A DNA stretch of 11,325 bases from Kiritimatiellia bacterium (GTDB lineage Bacteria; Verrucomicrobiota; Kiritimatiellia; RFP12; UBA1067). Both the position numbers and the translations under genes were made by a program. The notes beneath the pieces were generated by a model. That model was not told the origin of the DNA. It saw only the letters and a program-made list of their open reading frames with translations, and searched no databases. This document shows, in pieces, positions 1-6,569 of this stretch; the first letter of the stretch is position 1, and each line of letters begins with the position of its first letter. Location: assembly GCA_016302985.1 (NCBI GenBank), contig JAEDMN010000099.1:1-11325 (forward strand). Direction: 5' to 3'.

Positions 1-33
1 CGTTGCTGCGCGCTTCCCCCTCGCGGTGTTTCA

Positions 34-42
34 TGATATAAT
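34..42 (+). promoter_or_regulatory. Extended -10 promoter of the GH97 gene
   Basis: TGATATAAT gives a perfect TATAAT hexamer at 37-42 preceded by the TG of an extended -10 at 34-35. An AT-rich run like this is rare in such GC-rich sequence. No good -35 is visible: the 17-bp-spaced hexamer at 14-19 is TTCCCC, which matches only at the TT, so the extended -10 probably carries recognition. Transcription would begin near 49-50, giving a leader of about 52 nt before the ATG at 102. The leader contains a short GC hairpin (TCCGC 60-64 / GCGGA 69-73, loop CTGG). Its role is unknown. Confidence 0.72.
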
Positions 43-85
43 GCCGAGACTTGATTTGGTCCGCCTGGGCGGAACGCGATTTAAC

Positions 86-91
86 AAGGAG
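86..91 (+). promoter_or_regulatory. Shine-Dalgarno site deciding the GH97 start
   Basis: AAGGAG lies 10 bases before the ATG at 102. It settles the start: the upstream in-frame TTG at 51 has no such site and would place a charged stretch ahead of the lipoprotein signal. A second in-frame ATG at 105 is also within reach but would change the protein by one residue only. Confidence 0.8.
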
Positions 92-101
92 AAACGACAA
101 C

Positions 102-2111
102 ATGATGAAGATGACCTGGATGGCCGCGGCCGCGGTGCTCGCCTCCGGCTGCTGCTGCCTGATGAACTGCGACGGGACGGCCGCGAAGGCGGTCTCGCCC
201 GACGGCAAGAACGAAATCCGCCTGTGGACCAGCCCGCTGGCGTACGAGGTGCTGCGCGACGGCAAGGTCCTCGTCGCGAAGACCGAGATCGGCATGAAGG
301 TCGACGGCGCGTGCCTGAACGGCGGCGCCGACTACTCGGTCGCGAAGCGCGCGCTGTCCGGCTGCGTCGACACGCCGGTCTACAAGAAGGCGAAGGTCTG
401 CCTGAAGGGCAACGAGACGGCCGTCGACTTCGGCGACTGGGGCGTGCGCCTCGCCGCGCGCAACGACGGCGTCGCCTACCGCTTCGAGACGAAGAAGTCC
501 GGCCGGATCAAGGTCAACTGCGAAAAGGCCGCGCTGACGATCCCGTGCCCCGAGGCGACCTGCTGGGTCAACAAGACGACGAGCTTCGGCTGCGAGGAGA
601 CCGTCAACGCGACGCTCAAGGCGAAGGACGTGCGCACGTCCGAGAAGGAGATGGTCTACCTGCCGTTCGTCTACTCGGTGGCGGGCAAGACGGTCGCCGT
701 GACGGAGAGCGACGTGAACGAGTACCCGATCTGGAACTTCACGCGCGGCGCGGCGGCGACGAACCTCACGTTCGGCTCGAAGTTCGCCAACTGGCCGAAG
801 AAGACGGAGCGCGTCGGCGGCTGGGGCGACGTGCGCAACCTCAAGGAGGGCGGCCGCTGGGTGCGCATCAACGAGCATGACGACTTCATCGTCGAGACGG
901 ACGGTACGCGCACGTTCCCGTGGCGCACGTTCATCCTCGCGGACCAGCCGTCCAAGCTCTGCGAGGCCGACATCGTCTACGCGCTGGCGCGTCCGGCCTG
1001 CCCGAAGAAGGACTTCTCCTGGGTCAAGCCCGGCAAGGTCGCGTGGGACTGGTGGAACGACTGGAACCTCGACGGCGCGAAGATCGACTTCAAGGCCGGC
1101 TGCAACACCAAGACCTACGAGCACTACATCGACTTCGCCTCGAAGACGGGCGTCGAGTACGTGATCTTCGACGAGGGCTGGAGCGAGCAGCTCAACATCT
1201 GGAAGGACAGCAAGGAGGTCGACGTCGACCACCTCATCAAGTACGCCAACGACCGCAACGTCGGCATCATCCTCTGGATGGCCTGGGCGCAGGTGTACGG
1301 CAACGAGGACAGGGTCGCGGAATACTTCGCCAAGAAGGGCGCGAAGGGCTTCAAGGTCGACTTCATGGACCGCGGCGACGCGGACGTCGAGAAGTTCCTC
1401 TGGAAGTTCGCCGACGCGTGCGCGAAGAACAAGATGCTCGTGGACTACCATGGCATGCACCGCCCGACCGGCCTGCAGCGCGCCTATCCGAACGTCATCA
1501 ACTACGAGGGCATCCACGGCCTCGAGCAGATGAAGTGGTACAAGAACAAGTACGACATGATGGCGAGCGACGTGAAGAGCTTCTTCGTGCGCCTCACGGC
1601 GGGTCCGATGGACTACACGCCGGGCGCGATGCTCAACTTCCCGATCGGCCAGTACACGGGCAACAACCACAACCCGGGCTCCGTCGGCACGCGCTGCCGC
1701 CAGATGGCGATGATGGCCGCCTACGAGGCGCCGCTGCAGATGCTCTGCGACTCCCCGGCGAAGTACGCGGACAACATGGAGTGCTTCACGTTCATGGCCG
1801 CGACGCCGGTCGTGTGGGCCGACACGGTCGGCCTCGGCGGCTGCCCGGACACGATGGCCGCCGTCGCCCGCAAGGCGAAGGACGGTTCCTGGTACGCGGC
1901 CGCGCTGAACAACAAGGACGCGCGCGACTTCGTCCTCGACACGGCGTTCCTCGGCGACGGCGCGTGGAAGGTCGAGCTCTTCCGCGACGCGGACGACGCG
2001 GACAAGGTCCCGGCCCACTACCGCCACGAGACGAAGGCGGTGAAGGCCGGCGACAAGCTGACGATCCACATGGCGCCCGGCGGCGGCTTCGTGGCGAAGT
2101 TCACCAAGTAA
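102..2111 (+). CDS. GH97 glycoside hydrolase, probable retaining alpha-galactosidase, lipoprotein
   Basis: 669 aa, close to the usual GH97 length. The N-terminus is a short signal followed by a lipobox (L13-A-S-G-C17), with three cysteines in a row at 17-19, so the protein is probably anchored in a membrane by a lipid. The remainder has the GH97 order: an N-terminal beta-sandwich from about residue 28 to 300, a (beta/alpha)8 barrel with EYVIFDEGW and GFKVDFMDRGD, and a C-terminal beta domain ending in MAPGGGFVAKF. GH97 has inverting (SusB-like) and retaining branches. Retaining members such as Bacteroides BT1871 use Asp415 as nucleophile and Glu470 as acid/base. Here D420 (in KVDF) and E475 (in GLEQMKW) have the same 55-residue spacing, which points to the retaining alpha-galactosidase type. 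That alignment was made by eye. Codon choice is strongly biased (AAG, CGC, GAC, GCG), suggesting high expression. It starts its own transcript and is followed by a terminator. Specificity could also be alpha-glucoside or beta-arabinopyranoside. Confidence 0.9.
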   Translation: MMKMTWMAAAAVLASGCCCLMNCDGTAAKAVSPDGKNEIRLWTSPLAYEVLRDGKVLVAKTEIGMKVDGACLNGGADYSVAKRALSGCVDTPVYKKAKVCLKGNETAVDFGDWGVRLAARNDGVAYRFETKKSGRIKVNCEKAALTIPCPEATCWVNKTTSFGCEETVNATLKAKDVRTSEKEMVYLPFVYSVAGKTVAVTESDVNEYPIWNFTRGAAATNLTFGSKFANWPKKTERVGGWGDVRNLKEGGRWVRINEHDDFIVETDGTRTFPWRTFILADQPSKLCEADIVYALARPACPKKDFSWVKPGKVAWDWWNDWNLDGAKIDFKAGCNTKTYEHYIDFASKTGVEYVIFDEGWSEQLNIWKDSKEVDVDHLIKYANDRNVGIILWMAWAQVYGNEDRVAEYFAKKGAKGFKVDFMDRGDADVEKFLWKFADACAKNKMLVDYHGMHRPTGLQRAYPNVINYEGIHGLEQMKWYKNKYDMMASDVKSFFVRLTAGPMDYTPGAMLNFPIGQYTGNNHNPGSVGTRCRQMAMMAAYEAPLQMLCDSPAKYADNMECFTFMAATPVVWADTVGLGGCPDTMAAVARKAKDGSWYAAALNNKDARDFVLDTAFLGDGAWKVELFRDADDADKVPAHYRHETKAVKAGDKLTIHMAPGGGFVAKFTK

Positions 2112-2127
2112 CCGCGGACTCCCGCGG
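2112..2127 (+). repeat. Small GC inverted repeat after the GH97 stop codon
   Basis: CCGCGG at 2112-2117 and again at 2122-2127 are separated by ACTC. The two copies can pair as a 6-bp stem with a 4-base loop directly after the TAA. It has no T-run of its own and lies just ahead of the intrinsic terminator, so it may assist termination or protect the 3' end of the message. Confidence 0.5.
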
Positions 2128-2133
2128 GACAGG

Positions 2134-2162
2134 GTCTGGCCGGCTTCCCGGCCAGGCTTTTT
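2134..2162 (+). terminator. Rho-independent terminator after the GH97 gene
   Basis: CTGGCCGG (2136-2143) pairs perfectly with CCGGCCAG (2148-2155) around a CTTC loop. The stem extends by a T-G wobble and a G-C pair (2134-2135 with 2156-2157) to 10 pairs. TTTTT follows at 2158-2162. This is a textbook intrinsic terminator on the + strand. It ends only three bases before the Shine-Dalgarno region of the next gene, leaving no room for a promoter between them. Confidence 0.88.
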
Positions 2163-2180
2163 GTTGGAAAGGGGCGTGGC

Positions 2181-4319
2181 ATGCAGTCGAAGATGGCTTT
2201 CCTGTTTCTGACGGGCCTGCTGGCGGGGACGCTCCCCGCGGCGACGGAGCTCGGTCCGCTCGCCTTCGCGCGCGGCGGCTGGGGCCTGGACACGCAGAGC
2301 ATGGACGAACTGGGCACGGCGTACCTCATCGCGCACGGGCTCGGCGCGCCGGTCGCGGACGCGACGGCAAGCTTCACCGTGGCCAAGCCCGGGAAACGGC
2401 ATGTCTGGGTGCTGACGCGCAACTGGCACGCCGGCGCGCCGGGCCGCTTCCGCGTGTCGGTCGACGGGAAGCCGCTGCCGAAGGTGTTCGGCACGGGCTG
2501 TCCCGTGTGGTCCTGGGTGTCGGGCGGCACGGTCGCGCTCGCGGCCGGGCGGCACGTCCTGCAATTGAAGGACGAGACCGGCTTCGACGGCCGCTGCGCC
2601 GGCGTCATCCTCAACGACGGCAAGGTGCCGGAGGGCCCCCTGCAGATGGGCGTCCGCGACGAGCCGGAGGCCGTCGCCTGCGACCTCGTGGTGGTCGGCG
2701 GCGGACCGGCCGGCGTCGCGGCGGCGCTCGCGGCCGCACGGCGCGGCCTGCAGGTCGCGCTGCTGAACGACCGTCCGGTCCTCGGCGGCAACTCCTCCGA
2801 GGAGATCCGCGTCGGCTCCTGCGGCGAGATCCGCCATCCCGTCGTCCGTGAGATCATGAACAATTCGCGCAACCGCAGCGACCTCGCCGCCGTCGCGGGC
2901 GCGCGCCGCCTGGCCGTCGTGAAGGGCGAGAGGAACATCGACCTCCGCCTCGGGCACCGGGCCGTCGGCGTGCAGAGGGAATGGGGCCGCATCTGCGCGG
3001 TCACGGCGATCGACCTCGCGCGGGACCGGAAGGTCGTCTTCCGCGCGCCGCTCTTCGTGGACGCCACGGGCGACGGATGGATCGGCTGCTGGTCGGGCGC
3101 CGAGTACCGGATGGGACGCGAAGGGCGCGGCCTGACGGGCGAACCCCTGGCTCCCGAGACGGGCGATTCGGACATCCTCGGCGCGAGCATCATGTGGAAC
3201 AGCGAGGACGCGGGACGGCCGGTCGCGTTTTCGGCCCCGTGGGCGGAGCCCGAGGCGAAGGGCCTTGCCCGCACCGAGGGCGAGTGGTTCTGGGAGACGG
3301 GCCTCCACCGCGACCTGACGCGCGAGTCGGAATCCGTCCGCGACCACATGCTCGCCGTGATCTACGGCAGCTTCTCGCTGGCGAAGAAGGATCCGCGGCA
3401 CGCGAGCCGCAGGCTCCATTTCTGCCCCTTCCTCCTCGGCAAGCGCGAGTCCCGCCGCCTGCTCGGCGACTACGTCCTGAATGAACGGGATGTCCGGAAC
3501 GCGACGCCGTTCCCCGACGCGGTGGCGACGGGCTCGTGGTCCATCGACCTGCACTACGACGACGTGAAGCCGGGCGTCGACTTCATCACCCGCTGCGACC
3601 AGCGGCCCGTGCGCCGCTACTGGATCCCCTACCGATGCCTCTATTCGCGCAACGTCCAGAACCTCTTCGTGGCGGGCCGCGCGATCTCCGCGACGCATGT
3701 CGCGTTCGGCTCGACGCGCGTGATGAACACGCTGGCGCAGACGGGGGTCGCGGTGGGCGAGGCGGCGGCCCTCTGCAAGCGCCACGGCATCCTGCCGCGC
3801 GAAGTCTGGGGGGGCGGATTCATCCGCGACCTGCAGGACGCGATCGGCGGCGAATGGCCGAACCGCCCCGCGGCGGAGCGGAAGGACTGGGTCCTGGTCG
3901 ACGACGAGACGGCGGGGACGGTCTTCGCGGGAGCGGGCTGGACGGTCCTGAGCCAGCCCAACGGCGGCCGTACGGGACTCACCTCCCGCGGCTTCGACCG
4001 GTCGAAGGCGGACGACGCGTCCCGAGCCGTCTACAAGCTGCCGGTCCGCGAAGCGGGTCCGCACGAGCTGCACTTCAGGGTGCCCTACTACATCGACTAC
4101 CTCGACCCCGCGTTCAAGCCGAAGGACGCGGAGATGGTGGCCGAGGTCGTGAGCGGCGGGAAGCGGACACGCGTGACGTGGAACCCGATGGCCGGCACGG
4201 GGGAATGGCATTCCCTCGGCACGCACGCGCTTCAGAAGGGCGCCGAGCTCGTCCTGCTGCCGCGGGAAGGGCATGGCGCGTTCGTGGCGGACGTCTTCGC
4301 GGTCAAGCGCGTGAAATAG
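2181..4319 (+). CDS. Exported FAD-dependent oxidoreductase (FAD_oxidored family) with flanking beta-rich domains
   Basis: 712 aa. The ATG is preceded by GGAAAGGGG at 2166-2174. Residues 1-21 form a Sec signal (hydrophobic core FLFLTGLLAG, likely cleavage after LPAA). Residues about 22-150 are beta-rich (RHVWVLTRNWHAG, GRHVLQLKDE) and look like a galactose-binding-type sandwich. The dinucleotide-binding motif GGGPAG is at 173-178, followed by RRGLQVALLND and GGNSSEEIRVG, typical of Pfam FAD_oxidored (PF12831). A second FAD-contact block, NLFVAGRAISATHVAFG, starts at 494. From about 570 the C-terminus (VDDETAGTVFAGAGW... to the end) resembles golvesin/Xly-type beta domains often found behind these enzymes. 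Secreted relatives are expanded in PVC bacteria, but their substrates are mostly unknown; oxidation of a sugar or glycoside is a guess based on the neighbours. The next start lies 13 bases past the stop, so it is probably co-transcribed with the downstream gene. Confidence 0.85.
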   Translation: MQSKMAFLFLTGLLAGTLPAATELGPLAFARGGWGLDTQSMDELGTAYLIAHGLGAPVADATASFTVAKPGKRHVWVLTRNWHAGAPGRFRVSVDGKPLPKVFGTGCPVWSWVSGGTVALAAGRHVLQLKDETGFDGRCAGVILNDGKVPEGPLQMGVRDEPEAVACDLVVVGGGPAGVAAALAAARRGLQVALLNDRPVLGGNSSEEIRVGSCGEIRHPVVREIMNNSRNRSDLAAVAGARRLAVVKGERNIDLRLGHRAVGVQREWGRICAVTAIDLARDRKVVFRAPLFVDATGDGWIGCWSGAEYRMGREGRGLTGEPLAPETGDSDILGASIMWNSEDAGRPVAFSAPWAEPEAKGLARTEGEWFWETGLHRDLTRESESVRDHMLAVIYGSFSLAKKDPRHASRRLHFCPFLLGKRESRRLLGDYVLNERDVRNATPFPDAVATGSWSIDLHYDDVKPGVDFITRCDQRPVRRYWIPYRCLYSRNVQNLFVAGRAISATHVAFGSTRVMNTLAQTGVAVGEAAALCKRHGILPREVWGGGFIRDLQDAIGGEWPNRPAAERKDWVLVDDETAGTVFAGAGWTVLSQPNGGRTGLTSRGFDRSKADDASRAVYKLPVREAGPHELHFRVPYYIDYLDPAFKPKDAEMVAEVVSGGKRTRVTWNPMAGTGEWHSLGTHALQKGAELVLLPREGHGAFVADVFAVKRVK

Positions 4320-4332
4320 TGGAGAACTGCAC

Positions 4333-6471
4333 ATGGAAATGAACCGTCGGGAGTTCTCGAAGCTGGCGGCGCTGGGCGCGGCCGGGTTGTCCTGGAGCGA
4401 GGTGTGCGCGGAGACGGGCGGACGGACCACGGTCACCGTCCTGAATCCCGAAAGCTACAGGCGGGGATGCGGACTCTGCGTCGCGATCCAGACACCGTCC
4501 GGAAAGACCTACCTCTTCGACACGGGCGTCGGCTGCGACCGGCGGCGGAACAACGGCCGGACGATCATCGTCCCGTGGCTGCGGGCCCGGGGCGTGAAGG
4601 CGATCGACGGCCTCGTCGTCTCGCACTACCACAGCGACCATTTCGGCGGACTCTTCTCGCTCTGCCCCGACTTCCCGATCCGGCGCATCTTCAACAACAA
4701 CTTCAACCCGCCGGGTGCGGACGGCAAGCCGAAGCTGAACGGCGAGGGCCGTCAGTGCCGCGACCTGCTCGACGCCTGGGCGAAGGCGCATCCGGGCGCG
4801 CTCGTCGAGGATCTGCGCGAAGGCACGGACCTCGGCTGGGACGAGCCGGGCGTCTCCTTCGAAATCGTCTGGCCGCCGCGCGACGCGTACATCGGGGAGA
4901 TTTCCGACCGTCCCGGCTACGGCGCGAACGACACGGTCTACCACCATCTGCTGAACGGCAACTCCAACGCCCTGCGCATCACGGTCGGGAGGAAGGTCTT
5001 CTTCATCCTGGGCGACATCCAGCCCGACTACATCGAGAAGTACATGATCCCCTACCTTCAGCCGAAGGGCAAGTGGGGGTGCGACGTCTGCATCCTGCCC
5101 GCGCACGGCACGAAGCCCGAGGTCGCAGTCGGACAACTCGGCCGCATGGATCCGAAGCCGGCGGCCGTCGTCGCCCCGCTGGGCAACAGCCCCTGGATGA
5201 TCGGGTGCGCGAAGTCCTGCCGCAGAATCTACGAGGCGGCGGGCTACCGCTTTTATTCGACGAACCAGGACGGCCACGTCGCGTTCGGGTTTGGGGACGG
5301 GACCATCTCCGAGAAGGCGGACAGGACCGGCCTCGTGCCGCCGGCGCCCGCCGTCCAGGCGCGGGCGGAAATCGCGTGGTCGCGTCCGATCTGCGTCGAA
5401 CCGAAGCGCTACATCGGCTGGCCGACCGTGGCGTGCCTGAAGAACGGCGACGTGGTCGCGGTCTTCTCGGGGGACCGCGACGCGCACGTCTGCCCGCACG
5501 GGAAGGTCCAGATGGTCCGTTCGACGGACGGCGGCGAGACGTGGAGCGCCCCGCGCACGATCGCGAACGGCATCCTCGACGACCGCGACGCGGGCATCGT
5601 CCAGCTGCCCGACGGCGAACTCGTCGTGACCTGGTTCACCTCGGTCGCCTATCTGCAGGAGGGCAAGCGGCATCCCGAATACCTGCGGCACCACGAGCGG
5701 CTCGCCCCCGAGGCCGTGAAGGAGGCCCTGGGCTACTTCCTGATCCGCTCGAAGGACAATGGCGCGACGTGGTCGAAGCCCGAGAAGCTCGCGGACTGCG
5801 ACCAGACGCCGCATGGACCGATCCTGCTGAAGGACGGCTCCCTGCTGCAGATCGGCCGCCGCACGGAGACGGACCGTGACGCCGCGAGCCGGAACGTCTT
5901 CTCCCGGACGGTCATCTCCGTCTCGCGCTCGACGGACGCCGGGCGCACCTGGAACTATCTCTGCCGCGAAATCCCGTCCGAAAAGGGCGAGAACGACCGC
6001 CCCGGCATGTTCCACGAGCCGCATGTCGCCGAACTCGCGGACGGCACGCTCGTCGGCGTCGTCCGGTTCCATGGCGACCAGGGCGAGGGCGCGTCCCTCG
6101 GGAACGGCTACATGCGCGTCACCTTCTCGAAGGACGGCGGTCGGACCTGGACGCCGATGACCGCGACGCCGATGCTCGGCCTGCCGCCGCACCTCCTGGC
6201 GCTGCCCGACGGCCGGTTGCTCTGCGTCTACGGCCGCCGCCTCCCGAAGCCCGGCTTCGGCGAGTTCGCCTGCCTCTCGGACGACGGCGGGAAGACGTGG
6301 GACGTCGCGAACGAGATCGTCCTCAGTCCGTCCTTCTGCGGAGATCTCGGGTACCCCGCCACCTGCATCCTGCCCTCGGGCGAGCTGCTCACGGTCTACT
6401 ACCAGCGCCGGGACGAGGACCGCGCCGCGCCGCCGTGCCTCATGGCCACCAAGTGGAGGGTCGTGAAGTGA
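4333..6471 (+). CDS. Tat-exported fusion: metallo-beta-lactamase-fold hydrolase + BNR/Asp-box sialidase-like domain
   Basis: 712 aa. The start is set by TGGAGA at 4320-4325. The N-terminus MNRREFSKLAALGAAG carries a twin-arginine motif (R5-R6) with likely cleavage after VCA (residue 26). Residues about 30-325 form an MBL fold: HYHSDH at 98-103 (H98, H100, D102, H103), NGNSNALRI, D228 in ILGDIQ and H258 in LPAHGT. This pattern is closest to the ComEC-like MBL domain, so a metal-dependent hydrolase of phosphodiester or similar type is likely. From about 345 to the end is a sialidase-like propeller of the BNR_2 (PF13088) type. It opens with KRYIGWPTVA and SGDRDAHVCPHGK and has five Asp boxes, starting at S397, S473, S533, S599 and S649 (S-x-D-x-G-x-T-W). 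A canonical RIP motif is not obvious, so true sialidase activity is uncertain. Each half is normally a separate protein. The frame is open throughout, with no sign of a broken stop at the junction (about 5310-5400). Confidence 0.85.
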   Translation: MEMNRREFSKLAALGAAGLSWSEVCAETGGRTTVTVLNPESYRRGCGLCVAIQTPSGKTYLFDTGVGCDRRRNNGRTIIVPWLRARGVKAIDGLVVSHYHSDHFGGLFSLCPDFPIRRIFNNNFNPPGADGKPKLNGEGRQCRDLLDAWAKAHPGALVEDLREGTDLGWDEPGVSFEIVWPPRDAYIGEISDRPGYGANDTVYHHLLNGNSNALRITVGRKVFFILGDIQPDYIEKYMIPYLQPKGKWGCDVCILPAHGTKPEVAVGQLGRMDPKPAAVVAPLGNSPWMIGCAKSCRRIYEAAGYRFYSTNQDGHVAFGFGDGTISEKADRTGLVPPAPAVQARAEIAWSRPICVEPKRYIGWPTVACLKNGDVVAVFSGDRDAHVCPHGKVQMVRSTDGGETWSAPRTIANGILDDRDAGIVQLPDGELVVTWFTSVAYLQEGKRHPEYLRHHERLAPEAVKEALGYFLIRSKDNGATWSKPEKLADCDQTPHGPILLKDGSLLQIGRRTETDRDAASRNVFSRTVISVSRSTDAGRTWNYLCREIPSEKGENDRPGMFHEPHVAELADGTLVGVVRFHGDQGEGASLGNGYMRVTFSKDGGRTWTPMTATPMLGLPPHLLALPDGRLLCVYGRRLPKPGFGEFACLSDDGGKTWDVANEIVLSPSFCGDLGYPATCILPSGELLTVYYQRRDEDRAAPPCLMATKWRVVK

Positions 6472-6479
6472 GGACGGGC

Positions 6480-6569
6480 ATGCGCTTCCCCGCGCGGCTC
6501 TCCTGTCTGCTGGCCGCGTGGGTGAATTCCAGGGACGCCGTCCCGCCGCTCCGGAAACGAGGAGTTGCC
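6480..6569 (+). other. In-frame leader stub ahead of the GH/EEP fusion gene (alternative start or gene remnant)
   Basis: An ATG at 6480, with GAGG at 6471-6474 just after the previous stop, opens MRFPARLSCLLAAWVNSRD. This reads like the beginning of a signal peptide that breaks off after the hydrophobic core. It stays in frame with the next gene, so starting here would add 30 residues. A second, better-formed signal peptide with a stronger Shine-Dalgarno site begins at 6570. The segment is therefore either an unused or secondary start, or the remnant of a deleted gene's N-terminus. Confidence 0.35.
6559..6564 (+). promoter_or_regulatory. Shine-Dalgarno site deciding the GH/EEP start
   Basis: GAGGAG sits 5 bases before the ATG at 6570. 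It is stronger than the GAGG ahead of the ATG at 6480, and the residues that follow 6570 make a complete signal peptide. Both points favour 6570 as the working start. Confidence 0.7.

Noticed and set aside
53..82. GATTT direct repeats (53-57, 78-82) flanking the leader hairpin, considered as a riboswitch or regulator site
   Set aside because: The repeats are only five bases long and the leader is about 50 nt with a 5-bp stem, too small for any riboswitch class I know.
51..101. Upstream in-frame TTG start for the GH97 gene
   Set aside because: It falls within a couple of bases of the predicted transcription start with no ribosome site, and would bury the lipoprotein signal behind 17 mostly polar residues. 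The ATG at 102 has AAGGAG at good spacing.
920..2851. Long + strand open frame (643 codons) spanning the end of GH97 and the start of the FAD gene
   Set aside because: It crosses a good terminator, has no domain or SD site, and is low-complexity Arg/Gly/Pro sequence. Two well-supported genes occupy the same DNA in another frame.
81..4436. Very long open frame on the - strand (about 1450 codons) across the first two genes, and similar ones at 4303-6192 and 6399-9128
   Set aside because: The translations are arginine-, alanine- and valine-rich with no recognisable domain. They mirror GC-rich, strongly biased codons of the + strand genes, which carry clear catalytic motifs. They are shadows.
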